Part shown: positions 27,991-36,331 of the stretch, piece by piece | Position numbering within the stretch: the stretch's first letter is position 1 | Layout: each line of letters starts with the position of its first letter | Origin: Lysobacterales bacterium | GTDB lineage: Bacteria; Pseudomonadota; Gammaproteobacteria; Xanthomonadales; SZUA-36 | Direction of reading: 5' to 3' | Assembly: GCA_013002505.1 (NCBI GenBank) | Contig: JABDJL010000036.1 | Location: 1 to 38,361 of the forward strand | Length of the DNA: 38,361 nucleotides | Program-made: the position numbers and the translations under genes | Notes under the pieces: model-generated | The model's input: the letters and a program-made list of their open reading frames with translations, nothing else | Told to the model about the DNA's origin: nothing | The model's database searches: none

Positions 27991-28090
27991 TTTTTTCGCA
28001 CCGGACCCGGGAACCGGATGCTCACTTTAAGCAAGCCGGGCAGCGCCAGAGTATATCTCAAGCGCAGCACTTCCTCGCGGGTATAGGCTG

Positions 28091-28885
28091 ATGCAGTTTC
28101 ACGTTCCAATCCTGACCTACCACTCGCAGAACATTGCCGGCCACGCCACGGCCGACAATGATCACGTGGCATTTGCCGCGGACCTCGAACAACTGCACGG
28201 CGATGGATGGCGGTTTATTTCCCTGGATACCTTGCTCGATTGCCTGGACGGCAGCGGCGTGGCGCCCGGCAAAAGCCTGTGCCTGACGTTCGATGACGGT
28301 TGTGATTTCGACGCACGGGACATTGATTACCCCGGTTTCGGTGTCCAGCGCAGTTTTCTCGGCATCATGCGCGATTTCGTGGCCAGGCATGGTCCGTCAG
28401 AACAGCCGGGCTTGCAGGCCACCTCGTTCGTCATTGCCAGCGGCGAAGCGCGCGGCATCATTGATCAGAAGTCGTTGTTCGGCAAGGGCTGGATCAGCGA
28501 CGACTGGTGGGGCGAGGACCCCCTGATTGGCATTGGCAACCACGGCTGGGACCACAATCATCCCGACCTCGGCCCGGAACGGGGTGGCTTTAGCGGTATT
28601 TCGACAATGGCCCAATGTGAACGCCAGGTCGAAGAAGCGGCCACAGAGATCGAGCAGCGCTGCGGTACCCGGCCCGCGTTCTTCGCCTACCCCTTCGGAG
28701 AATCCAGTGAATTTATCCGCGAGCACTATTTCCCGAAGTTTACCCACCGTCACCGCTGCCGTGCGGCGCTCGGCACCGAGCCCGGCCATGTCACGGCCGA
28801 GAGCAACCGCTGGAACCTGCCGCGCTACGTGTGTGGACGCGACTGGAAAAGCCCGCATGAACTGCTTTCGCTTGTCGGCGACTGA
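28091..28885 (+). CDS. Polysaccharide deacetylase (NodB-like, CE4)
   Basis: A 264-residue NodB-homology protein. The metal-dependent site is visible as LTFDDG (Asp68, Asp69) and an H-x3-H pair (His151, His155 in GNHGWDHNHPD). FFAYPFGESSEFIREHYF fits the later catalytic motif. It begins MQFHVPILTYHSQN, typical of enzymes annotated as polysaccharide deacetylases. No signal peptide is seen, so it should act in the cytoplasm, perhaps on a lipid- or nucleotide-linked sugar; that is inference. It diverges from the LpxL-like gene across a 100-base spacer. The ribosome site (TATAGG) is weak. Confidence 0.85.
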   Translation: MQFHVPILTYHSQNIAGHATADNDHVAFAADLEQLHGDGWRFISLDTLLDCLDGSGVAPGKSLCLTFDDGCDFDARDIDYPGFGVQRSFLGIMRDFVARHGPSEQPGLQATSFVIASGEARGIIDQKSLFGKGWISDDWWGEDPLIGIGNHGWDHNHPDLGPERGGFSGISTMAQCERQVEEAATEIEQRCGTRPAFFAYPFGESSEFIREHYFPKFTHRHRCRAALGTEPGHVTAESNRWNLPRYVCGRDWKSPHELLSLVGD

Positions 28886-28898
28886 AAAGAAAGATCCC

Positions 28899-28925
28899 CA
28901 CGAATTACACGAATTACACAAATTG
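28899..28925. repeat. Three tandem 9-base repeats
   Basis: CACGAATTA, CACGAATTA and CACAAATTG follow each other just after the deacetylase stop codon. The AT-rich run stands out against the surrounding GC-rich DNA. Similar strings occur in other bacterial genomes from memory, but I cannot show that here. Confidence 0.7.
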
Positions 28926-28999
28926 ATATTTGGACTTGGCCGTGCCAAGCGAATCGCCTGTTCTGCTTGCCAGGCTCCGAACTCTTGAGTCGAAATCTG

Positions 29000-29023
29000 G
29001 GGACAGGGTCGCGACCCTGTCCC
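29000..29023. repeat. Perfect 24-base palindrome in REP-like context
   Basis: The arm GGGACAGGGTCG (29000-29011) is followed directly by its exact reverse complement (29012-29023). On the minus strand it is preceded by GGGGTCAGGGTAAA, a string of the kind found beside REP-type elements mobilised by RAYT (TnpA-REP) transposases in gammaproteobacteria. It sits between convergent genes and could also end transcription, though no T run follows. Confidence 0.65.
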
Positions 29024-29085
29024 TTTACCCTGACCCCACCTCGTGTACGTAATTTGCGGATATGTTCTTGAGGTTTATCGAGAAG

Positions 29086-29649
29086 TCACTCGTCCCCCAA
29101 TTTGTACAGGTCGAAATACATGCTCACCGCGTCGTCAGGACTGCGCAGGTCCAGGCCTCGCAAGGCTTCGACATCGCTCTGCTGGTAAGCCGTGCGGCGC
29201 GCATCGAAACCGCATTCAGCGGCGAGGTGTTTGAGCGTTTCCTCGTCGTACAGGAAGGTGTGCCCTGCAAATCGCATGCCGGTGTTGAATATCTCCCCAG
29301 CAGTGCCGGTCTGCAGGGGCACGCCCACGTGCTCATTCCACAGGAACTTCAAGCGTGCCTGGTCGTGTAAATACAGGCGGGCCAGTTCCCCGAGGTCGGG
29401 GGTCAAGACACGCAGCACACCACGCGGCTGCAGAATACGGTGGCACTCACGCAGGAAAACACGCGCCTGGTCCAGCTCAAGCTGGTCGATAAAATCCTCG
29501 GTGTGCATCAGCTCGGCGACGCCGTTGGCAAACGGCAGATTTCCCGACAGGTCCGCGCAGACCTCGGGTTTGCTGTCGCGATCCAGGTCCACGTTCACCC
29601 AACCGTCAAACTTCCAGTGCCCGGAGCCAAGATTGATCCTGATGCTCAT
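29086..29649 (-). CDS. Class I SAM-dependent methyltransferase
   Basis: A 187-residue protein starting at the ATG at 29647-29649, which overlaps the prmA stop (ATGA). Motif I is INLGSGHWKFDGWVNVDLD, followed by ELMHTEDFIDQLELDQARVFLRECHRILQPRGVLRVLTPDL, the usual post-motif layout of type 11 methyltransferases often found in polysaccharide or small-molecule pathways. No signal peptide. The substrate is unknown. It is the last gene of the cutA-to-prmA run, where dusB or fis often follows prmA in relatives. Confidence 0.85.
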   Translation of the reverse strand: MSIRINLGSGHWKFDGWVNVDLDRDSKPEVCADLSGNLPFANGVAELMHTEDFIDQLELDQARVFLRECHRILQPRGVLRVLTPDLGELARLYLHDQARLKFLWNEHVGVPLQTGTAGEIFNTGMRFAGHTFLYDEETLKHLAAECGFDARRTAYQQSDVEALRGLDLRSPDDAVSMYFDLYKLGDE

Positions 29650-30557
29650 GCCTGTCCCTCTTGCGCGCTCCGTACGGCGGTGATCAATACCCACTCTTCG
29701 AACTGCATTGTTTCAAAACCATCAAACCAGGGCCGGTAAGCGGCCTTCACGTCTTCAGCCTGCGTGTACATGATGCCGCTCAGTGCAATTTGCCCGGCCG
29801 GCCGGCAAAGTTCCGAAAAACCGCGGGCAAGTTCGATCAGCGCGCCTGCCAGTATGTTGGCCAAAATGACATCGTACTGCAGCCCGCTCATTGGACCGGG
29901 TCCTCGCACTTCGACCTGTTCCGCTACCGCATTGTTGGCGGCGTTACTGCGGCTGGATATCAGCGCCTGGGGATCATTGTCCAGGCCGGTGACCTGCTTT
30001 GCACCCAACACGGCGGCGGCGATCGCGAGTATGCCCGAGCCGCAGCCATAGTCGAGCACGCTGCAACCCTTTAATGACTGCGATTCCAGCCACTCCAGGC
30101 ACAGGCGGGTTGTGGGATGCGTGCCACTGCCAAAGGCCAGCCCGGGATCCAGCTGAATGACCTTTTCTGCATTTTCAGGCACGGCATGATCGCGCGGTAC
30201 TACCCACAGGCGCTTTCCGAACTGCATGGGTTTGAAGTCGTCCATCCAGGCGCGCGTCCAGTCCTGGTCTCGAAGCTCCGTCACCCGGGCCTCGAGCATT
30301 CTCGCGCCGGGCGCCTCGGCGCACAGGGACGCCAGCAGATCATCAGTGCGATGCGTATTTTCAAAAAGCCCGGTTATCGTCACCTCTGGCCATAATGGCG
30401 TTTCGCCAACACCCGGTTCGAGCACCGGGTGGTCGGCGGAATCTGCGAGGCTGACCGACAGCGCACCGATTGAATGCAGGGCCCCCTCGAACACTGGCAC
30501 CTGCTCCCGAGGGATTTGCAACTGCAGCTGCAGCCAACTTTTTCCGGGGTCAGTCAA
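29646..30557 (-). CDS. prmA: Ribosomal protein L11 methyltransferase
   Basis: PrmA trimethylates several amines of ribosomal protein L11. The 303 residues have the N-terminal L11-binding domain ([20 protein letters not shown]) and the SAM domain: [37 protein letters not shown], and the substrate-site NILA in [12 protein letters not shown]. It overlaps accC by 8 bases and the following methyltransferase by four, so it is translated as part of the same message. The accC-prmA pair is common in gammaproteobacteria. Confidence 0.96.
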   Translation of the reverse strand: MTDPGKSWLQLQLQIPREQVPVFEGALHSIGALSVSLADSADHPVLEPGVGETPLWPEVTITGLFENTHRTDDLLASLCAEAPGARMLEARVTELRDQDWTRAWMDDFKPMQFGKRLWVVPRDHAVPENAEKVIQLDPGLAFGSGTHPTTRLCLEWLESQSLKGCSVLDYGCGSGILAIAAAVLGAKQVTGLDNDPQALISSRSNAANNAVAEQVEVRGPGPMSGLQYDVILANILAGALIELARGFSELCRPAGQIALSGIMYTQAEDVKAAYRPWFDGFETMQFEEWVLITAVRSAQEGQA

Positions 30558-31908
30558 CTTCCCGTTCAGCGAGACGCTTTTCCAGGTAATGGATGTTAAA
30601 TCCGCCCTTCAGAAAGCCCGGATCGCTGAGCAGCCACTTGTGCAGAGGCACATTGGTCTTGATGCCCTGCAGCACCAGCTCATCAAGCGCCACCCGCATG
30701 CGCGCCAGTGCAGCGCTGCGGTTTTCACCATGGGCGATAATCTTGGCGATCATCGAGTCATAGTTCGGCGGCACGCGGTAGCCATCGTAAATGTGAGAGT
30801 CCATGCGGATTCCAGGCCCACCCGGGGCGTGGAAATCATCAATGGTGCCCGGGCAGGGCATGAAGTTATCCGGGTCTTCGGCGTTGATACGGCACTCGAT
30901 GGCATGCCCGCGGAACTGGATATTGTCCTGCTTATAGGACAGCCTGGCGCCGGCCGCGATCAGGATTTGTTCGCGCACCAGGTCAACGCCGGTGATGCGC
31001 TCGGTGACCGGGTGCTCGACCTGGATGCGGGTGTTCATTTCGATGAAATAGAATTGCCCGTCGTCGAACAGGAATTCGAATGTGCCGGCGCCGCGGTAAC
31101 CAATGCGCTTACAGGCGTCGGTGCAAATCTTGCCGATCTTTTCGCGCTGCTTGTCGGTGATGCCGACTCCCGGCGCCTCCTCGATCACTTTCTGGTGACG
31201 GCGCTGGGTCGAGCAATCACGCTCTCCAAGGTGAATGGCGTTTCCATGCTGGTCAGACAATACCTGGATCTCGATGTGGCGCGGATTCTCGAGGTACTTC
31301 TCCATGTAGACCGTTTCATCGCCAAACGCACCCTGGGCTTCCTGGCGGGTCAGTTGCAGGGCATTGGCCAGGTGTGCCTCGGTGTGCACGACACGCATTC
31401 CACGACCACCGCCACCGGCCGCCGCCTTGATGATGACCGGGTAACCGATTTTGCGGGCCACGGTGATACTTTCCTGCAAGTCCTCGGAAAGGGGGCCGTC
31501 TGAGCCCGGTACACAGGGCACGCCGGCCTTTTTCATGGCGGCAATCGCCGATACCTTGTCGCCCATCAGGCGAATGGTTTCAGGACGCGGACCGATGAAA
31601 ATAAAACCGCTTTCCTCGATGCGTTCGGCAAAGTCGGCATTCTCGGCCAGGAAACCGTAGCCCGGATGCACTGCCACAGCATCCGTGACCTCGGTGGCGG
31701 CGATGATGGCCGGAATGTTCAGGTAACTCTCGGCGCTTGGTACCGGGCCGATACACACCGATTCATCGGCCAGCGCCACGTGTTTGAGGTTCCGGTCCAC
31801 GGTGCTGTGCACGGCCACGGTCTTGATGCCCATGGCCTGGCAGGCACGCAGAATTCTCAGTGCAATCTCGCCGCGGTTGGCGATGACAATCTTGTCAAGT
31901 ACAGCCAT
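30550..31908 (-). CDS. accC: Acetyl-CoA carboxylase, biotin carboxylase subunit
   Basis: ATP-grasp enzyme that carboxylates biotin on AccB, the first half-reaction of malonyl-CoA synthesis. The 452 residues show [15 protein letters not shown], the glycine-rich ATP loop [14 protein letters not shown], the catalytic region [18 protein letters not shown], and [13 protein letters not shown]. It ends [19 protein letters not shown]. Nine bases separate it from accB. Full length, with no deviations seen. Confidence 0.98.
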   Translation of the reverse strand: MAVLDKIVIANRGEIALRILRACQAMGIKTVAVHSTVDRNLKHVALADESVCIGPVPSAESYLNIPAIIAATEVTDAVAVHPGYGFLAENADFAERIEESGFIFIGPRPETIRLMGDKVSAIAAMKKAGVPCVPGSDGPLSEDLQESITVARKIGYPVIIKAAAGGGGRGMRVVHTEAHLANALQLTRQEAQGAFGDETVYMEKYLENPRHIEIQVLSDQHGNAIHLGERDCSTQRRHQKVIEEAPGVGITDKQREKIGKICTDACKRIGYRGAGTFEFLFDDGQFYFIEMNTRIQVEHPVTERITGVDLVREQILIAAGARLSYKQDNIQFRGHAIECRINAEDPDNFMPCPGTIDDFHAPGGPGIRMDSHIYDGYRVPPNYDSMIAKIIAHGENRSAALARMRVALDELVLQGIKTNVPLHKWLLSDPGFLKGGFNIHYLEKRLAEREVD

Positions 31909-31917
31909 GCCGGGCGG

Positions 31918-32373
31918 TCAGCGAATGACGAACAAGGGTTGATCGAACTCGACGGGCTGGCCGTTCTCGGCAAGTATCGCCACGACCGTACCGGCAACGT
32001 CGGATTCAATCTGGTTGAACATCTTCATGGCCTCAATAATGCACAAGGTGTCCCCGACACCAACTTTCTGTCCCATGGCGACGAAAGGTTCTGCCTCCGG
32101 GCTGGACGAGGCATAGAAGGTGCCCACCATCGGTGACCTGACCAGCTCGCCGTCGGGTACCGGGGTATCGCCCTCGTCCGGCGTGACCGGTAATTCGCCT
32201 TCAGACGGCACCTGTATAGGTGCCGGCTGCGGAGCCTGCATCATGACCTGCTGCGGTTGCGCAACCGCGCCTCGAGTCAGCCTGACCGACTCTTCGCCTT
32301 CGATGATTTCGAGTTCCGTCAGGTTTGACTCTTCCAACAGCTCGATCAGTTTCTTGATTTTACGAATGTCCAT
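31918..32373 (-). CDS. accB: Acetyl-CoA carboxylase, biotin carboxyl carrier protein
   Basis: BCCP (151 residues) carries biotin on Lys117 in the motif [12 protein letters not shown] (AMKM 115-118). The N-terminal helix ([20 protein letters not shown]), a Gln/Pro-rich linker (about 38-75) and a C-terminal biotinyl domain with the short thumb ([10 protein letters not shown]) are all in order. The ATG is preceded by AAAGAGCC. It is the first of the accB-accC-prmA-methyltransferase group and has a possible promoter of its own at 32431-32458. Confidence 0.98.
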   Translation of the reverse strand: MDIRKIKKLIELLEESNLTELEIIEGEESVRLTRGAVAQPQQVMMQAPQPAPIQVPSEGELPVTPDEGDTPVPDGELVRSPMVGTFYASSSPEAEPFVAMGQKVGVGDTLCIIEAMKMFNQIESDVAGTVVAILAENGQPVEFDQPLFVIR

Positions 32374-32430
32374 GATTTCGGCTCTTTAAATGTTCATTGG
32401 GTGGCACTGGGCGAGGTGCTCTTGTTCTCA

Positions 32431-32458
32431 AGAATAGCGGACATTGGCCGCGACTCAA
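32431..32458 (-). promoter_or_regulatory. Possible promoter of accBC
   Basis: Minus strand: -35 TTGAGT (32453-32458), a 16-base spacer and -10 TATTCT (32431-32436), in the 98-base gap between aroQ and accB. The match is moderate. A start near 32424 would give a leader of about 50 bases. Confidence 0.4.
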
Positions 32459-32471
32459 TCCTGTTCATCAC

Positions 32472-32927
32472 TTATTTAGCGGCCTGGCCGGGCTCAATCC
32501 TGTTCAGTACTGCCTGCAAGGCCAGCAAGTATGACTCTCCGCGGAAGCCGCTGATGACGCCCATCGCAATGTCGGCGAAATAGGTCTGTTGCCGGAACGG
32601 CTCCCGTGCATCAACGGCCGACAGGTGTACTTCGATAAACGGAATCCTGACGGCCAGCAAGGCGTCCCTCAGGACCACGCTGGTGTGCGTAAAGCCGGCC
32701 GGATTGAAAATGATGTATTCGACGCCGTCTTTCGCCGCCCCGTGAATGGTATCGACCAGTTCGCCTTCCGAATTGCTCTGCACATGCGCCAGTTCAACCC
32801 CGCATGCCCCGGCCAGTGACCGCATGTCCCCGATGATGTCGTCGAGGCTGCTTGAACCATAATGATCCGGCTCACGCTCACCGAGCAGATTCAGGTTGGG
32901 TCCGTTCAGAACGAGTACTTTGGCCAA
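32472..32927 (-). CDS. aroQ: 3-dehydroquinate dehydratase, type II
   Basis: Converts 3-dehydroquinate to 3-dehydroshikimate in the shikimate pathway as a dodecamer. The 151 residues begin MAKVLVLNGPNLNLLGEREP (with Tyr23 in HYGSSSL as the likely catalytic base), continue with IIFNPAGFTHTSVVLRDAL, and EVHLSAVDAREPFR supplies the substrate loop. The start codon is TTG (32925-32927), with GGGAG seven bases upstream. It is followed by accB, a frequent pairing, and lies 151 bases after the TlpA-like gene. Confidence 0.96.
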   Translation of the reverse strand: MAKVLVLNGPNLNLLGEREPDHYGSSSLDDIIGDMRSLAGACGVELAHVQSNSEGELVDTIHGAAKDGVEYIIFNPAGFTHTSVVLRDALLAVRIPFIEVHLSAVDAREPFRQQTYFADIAMGVISGFRGESYLLALQAVLNRIEPGQAAK

Positions 32928-33078
32928 AACACTGCTCCCTCACAGGGCCGTGTAGTCTGCCGCATACCATTCAAATTGTCCACAGTTCGCCGCCGTATTG
33001 CCGAAGATCGCGACAAGATTACATTTGAGCCCTAAAAAGAGAGGCGCCCGAAGAAAGGGCCGGGGCGTGAGGTCTGAA

Positions 33079-33636
33079 TCAGAGCAAAGGCCTGATCTGT
33101 TCGCGCAGCTCGTGCTCTTCGACCTCGCCAAGCTCGGTCCAGCGCACAATGCCGTCACGATCAAGCAACACCGAATATGGCAGCATTCCGGCACGGTTGC
33201 CGTAAACAGAACTCATGGCCATGACATCCACCGTACCCACCGCGTTGCGGTAGGTGATGCCCAGTTCATCGAGAAAATCCGTGGCTTGCTGCACGTCGTC
33301 CATGGCCACGCCAAGGACCTCGAAACCGCGGCCATTCAGTTCCTCGTGCACGCGCGCCAGCATCGGCATTTCCGCGCGACAGGGTTTGCACCACGTGGCC
33401 CAGAAATTGATTAGCACCACGTTGCCATCGAGGTCCGCTGCGGTCAGAACTTCACCGGTCGTGGTCCCCAGTGAAAAATCCGGACGGCTCGTGCCCAGCA
33501 GGTCAGCGGGGCTGCTTATGGTAGCTGCCTGAAGCGGCTCCGGTGTCCCGTTCCTGAGTACAGTCTCGGTAAATAACCAGCCGCCACCGGCCCCGGCGAG
33601 CCCGGCGATAATCAACAATGTCCACTTAAGATTCAT
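33079..33636 (-). CDS. TlpA-like membrane-anchored thioredoxin
   Basis: A 185-residue thiol-disulfide protein, anchored by an N-terminal helix (WTLLIIAGLAGAGGGWLF), with a periplasmic thioredoxin fold. The active site is WCKPC (Cys83, Cys86) in VVLINFWATWCKPCRAEMPML, and the cis-proline region is GMLPYSVLLDRDG. It starts inside the 3' end of dsbD (11-base overlap, ATG at 33634-33636), so it is probably reduced by DsbD. Likely roles are cytochrome c maturation or periplasmic reduction. A cytochrome c5-bearing protein is encoded elsewhere in the window. Confidence 0.9.
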   Translation of the reverse strand: MNLKWTLLIIAGLAGAGGGWLFTETVLRNGTPEPLQAATISSPADLLGTSRPDFSLGTTTGEVLTAADLDGNVVLINFWATWCKPCRAEMPMLARVHEELNGRGFEVLGVAMDDVQQATDFLDELGITYRNAVGTVDVMAMSSVYGNRAGMLPYSVLLDRDGIVRWTELGEVEEHELREQIRPLL

Positions 33637-35929
33637 CAATGACCCTCTGCAAATGTGCTGAAAACTCGCCCGGAGTGAAATACCCGACCAGGCGGTAGGG
33701 CTTCATTTCGCGCCCCTGGCGGTCAAAAAACAGGATGGCCGGCGGGCCAATGATACCGAAGCGCTTCATCAGGGCCTGGTCAACTTTGTCGTTGGGGGTG
33801 ACGTCGGCCTGGATGGCTTGAACTTGTGAGAGCAGGGTCTGCACCTCCGGCTCCGGGAAGGTGTTGCGCTCCATGCGGATGCACTCAACGCACCAGTCCG
33901 CATAAAAATCCAGCATCGCCGGCTTGCCGGCGGCGGCCGAAACGGCCAGGGCACGCTCAAGATCTTCTAGCGACTTGATGCGCTGAAACGCCACGTGATG
34001 TTCTTGTGCCATGCCTGAGCCGAGGCCGGCCAGCGGTTTCATCCAGTTGTTGTTGCCTGCCGCGGCGCCAATCAGCTCGGCGGCGCCAACCAGCAACAAG
34101 GCCAGGCCCAGGGTTTTCCAGACCCGTTTCCAGCCCGAGGCGCCCGGCGGAATGGATTCCAGCGCGCCGAGGAATACACCGCTGCCGATGGCCAGCAGGC
34201 CCCACAGCAGCAGGATAAGCGGGCCCTGGACGATTCGTTCCAGCATCCAGATGGCCAGCGCCAGCAAACCAACGCCGAACACTGCCTTGACCGCGCCCAT
34301 CCAGGCGCCAGCCCTGGGAATCAGTTTTCCGGCCGAGATGCCGAACAGGATCAACGGCACGCCCATGCCCATGGACAACGAAAACAGCGCTGTACCGCCG
34401 AGTGCCGCATCACCCGATGCGCCAATGACGATCAACGCTGCCGCCAGCGGCGGCGCCACGCATGGCCCGACAATCAGGGCCGACAGGAAGCCCATCACCG
34501 CCACGCCGCCGTAACGCCCGCCGCTCTGGCGGTTGCTGCGCTCGGTCATCGCGGTCTGCCACCTGGCCGGTAGTTGCAGCTCGTAAAAGCCAAACATGGA
34601 AAAGGCCAGCGCCACGAACAACGTGACAAAGCCACCAATGATCCATGGATTCTGGAAAGCGGCCTGCAAATTCTTGCCGAACAGCCCGGCCAGCACACCG
34701 GCCGCGGTATAGGTGGCCGCCATCGCCAGCACGTAAACCAGCGACAGCGAAAACGCCCGGCCGGTCGTCAGGCGGTCGCCCTGCCCGGCAATAATGCCCG
34801 ACAGTATCGGTACCATCGGGAACACGCAGGGCGTGAACGCCAGCAACAACCCGGCGATAAAGAATGCAAACATGGCCGCCGTGGGGTTTTCGACCAGCAA
34901 GCGCGCCAGGCGGTCCTGCTCACTGACCGGCGGCACGGTCTCACCTTCAACCGGCTCGAGGAACAGCTCGACGGTCGGCGTCTGCTGAATGACGTTCTGC
35001 TCGATGGCCACGTCGGAGGCAGCGACCAATACTTCGACCGAGCCGCTTTGCGGCGGATAGCAGATATCGCCATCGCGGCAGCCCTGGTAGTCGGCCTCCA
35101 GTGTAATGGCCTGTTCAGGCCCGGCAGGGCGATTCAGGCGCACCGGGATTTCGGCCTGGTCGAAAATGACCGGCACCGGCCCGAATTCCGGGTCGTCCTT
35201 GATTATCCCTTGCGGCAGGCTGACCTGGCGTACTTCAAAGCCATCACCGCTGGTGACGCGGAACATGAACTTGTCCACGTACAGGTAGTAGCCGGGCTGA
35301 ACGGTGAAGCGCACGAGGATGGTTTCGGCACTCAGTGCAATGGCCTCGTACAGAAAGGCGTCTTCCGGTTGTAATGCCTCGTCGTCTTCGGCGAGCAGCG
35401 CATTGCTTTGCGGAGCGACCTCCGGATCAAAGGCTGACGCCAGCGAACCCTCCGCGGTCAGGCCGGACGCTGGTAGTTCCACGCTCACGTCCTGGCTCGA
35501 TGGCGGGTAACACAGCACCGACTCCAGGCAGCCCTGCGACCGAATTTCGAGGTCGACGCGGCTGACGCTGGCCGGTACCGAATCCAATGGCAGCGTGATC
35601 ACCAGGTTACCGTGGTACTTGATGACCTCTTCGCCCAGCAGTTCATCAAACTTCTTTTCACCGGGCGGGATGATGGCCTCGCCCAGCGTAACGCCCGCGG
35701 TCGTCGTACTGAACCCCAGGAACTTGTTGTTGTACAGGTAGTAATCCGGCGCGATCTGCCAGCGAATCTCGACCGAATCACGGTCCAGCGCCTGCGCCGA
35801 GATACGGAAGACCTCGTCGTAACTCTTGACTTCGTCGAACTCGATCGCGCTGACAAGCGCCGGCATCAGCAATGCCGCCAGTGCGGTCACGTGCAGCAAT
35901 ACCCGGTTTGTTATTCCCGTGAGATTCAT
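33626..35929 (-). CDS. dsbD: Thiol:disulfide interchange protein DsbD with two N-terminal domains
   Basis: DsbD carries electrons from cytoplasmic thioredoxin to periplasmic thiols. After a signal peptide (to about Ala28) come two nDsbD-like immunoglobulin-fold domains: about 29-152 with Cys134/Cys140 (QGCLESVLCYPP), and about 188-302 with Cys284/Cys290 (QGCRDGDICYPP). The eight-helix core has Cys368 (FTPCVFPM) and Cys490 (VGPCVAPP), and the C-terminal thioredoxin domain has Cys680/Cys683 (DWCVEC). All eight cysteines pair logically. At 767 residues it is about 200 longer than E. coli DsbD (565), accounted for by the extra N-terminal domain. It is two bases after cutA and overlaps the TlpA-like gene. 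Confidence 0.94.
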   Translation of the reverse strand: MNLTGITNRVLLHVTALAALLMPALVSAIEFDEVKSYDEVFRISAQALDRDSVEIRWQIAPDYYLYNNKFLGFSTTTAGVTLGEAIIPPGEKKFDELLGEEVIKYHGNLVITLPLDSVPASVSRVDLEIRSQGCLESVLCYPPSSQDVSVELPASGLTAEGSLASAFDPEVAPQSNALLAEDDEALQPEDAFLYEAIALSAETILVRFTVQPGYYLYVDKFMFRVTSGDGFEVRQVSLPQGIIKDDPEFGPVPVIFDQAEIPVRLNRPAGPEQAITLEADYQGCRDGDICYPPQSGSVEVLVAASDVAIEQNVIQQTPTVELFLEPVEGETVPPVSEQDRLARLLVENPTAAMFAFFIAGLLLAFTPCVFPMVPILSGIIAGQGDRLTTGRAFSLSLVYVLAMAATYTAAGVLAGLFGKNLQAAFQNPWIIGGFVTLFVALAFSMFGFYELQLPARWQTAMTERSNRQSGGRYGGVAVMGFLSALIVGPCVAPPLAAALIVIGASGDAALGGTALFSLSMGMGVPLILFGISAGKLIPRAGAWMGAVKAVFGVGLLALAIWMLERIVQGPLILLLWGLLAIGSGVFLGALESIPPGASGWKRVWKTLGLALLLVGAAELIGAAAGNNNWMKPLAGLGSGMAQEHHVAFQRIKSLEDLERALAVSAAAGKPAMLDFYADWCVECIRMERNTFPEPEVQTLLSQVQAIQADVTPNDKVDQALMKRFGIIGPPAILFFDRQGREMKPYRLVGYFTPGEFSAHLQRVIDES

Positions 35930-35931
35930 TG

Positions 35932-36264
35932 TCAGTGCCTGTTTTCCTGGCTAACGCTATCTTCCACCCAGTGCATGTAGGCACCGGATACTCCGCCCGC
36001 AGGTAAGCCGACCACCTCGGGAACATCGTATGGGTGGTGTTCGGCCAGCCACCGCTCCACGTTCCCGAACTGGCTTGCTACGGTCTTGGCAATTAACAAC
36101 AGCTCTGCATCATTCTGAATCGAGCCCTGCCAGCGGTAAATAGACCGCACCGCGGGCAAAATGTTTACACACGCAACCAGTTCAGCTTCTACCAGCCCGC
36201 TGGAAAGGCGCAGTGCGGTCTCCTCGTCGGGACAGGTGCAAAGAACAATCATCAGTTCAGACAT
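35932..36264 (-). CDS. cutA: Divalent-cation tolerance protein CutA
   Basis: A 110-residue trimeric CutA1 protein: MIVLCTCPDEETALRLSSGL, ELVACVNILPAVRSIYRWQG and the C-terminal HPYDVPEVVGLPAGG are conserved. The original copper-tolerance link is not well supported, and its molecular role is uncertain. It is immediately upstream of dsbD, as in many gammaproteobacteria, and is the first gene of the run that ends at 29086. Confidence 0.95.
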   Translation of the reverse strand: MSELMIVLCTCPDEETALRLSSGLVEAELVACVNILPAVRSIYRWQGSIQNDAELLLIAKTVASQFGNVERWLAEHHPYDVPEVVGLPAGGVSGAYMHWVEDSVSQENRH

Positions 36265-36297
36265 GATGCGAATACTACCGGATGGCGCGCCCCCAGG

Positions 36298-36325
36298 CTG
36301 AAATGCGAAGCCTTTCGTCTATAAT
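36298..36325 (+). promoter_or_regulatory. Promoter with perfect -10, possibly giving a leaderless message
   Basis: A -35 of CTGAAA (36298-36303), a 16-base spacer and a perfect -10 TATAAT (36320-36325). The ATG of the lipoprotein gene begins at 36332, six bases after the -10, where transcription itself should begin. No ribosome-binding sequence is present. Confidence 0.65.
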
Positions 36326-36331
36326 TTCAAT

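Noticed and set aside
30226-31503. Long plus-strand open frame (425 codons) opposite accC and prmA
   Set aside because: It is antisense to well-conserved genes, has no recognisable domain, and arises from GC-rich codon bias on the opposite strand.
33020-33065. Weak minus-strand hairpin followed by TCTCTTTTT after the TlpA-like gene
   Set aside because: The stem is only about four base pairs (GCCC/GGGC); it may slow polymerase but cannot be called a terminator with confidence.
34574-35374. Plus-strand open frame of 266 codons opposite dsbD
   Set aside because: Composition is rich in His, Arg and Gln, as expected of a shadow frame; dsbD itself is intact on the other strand.
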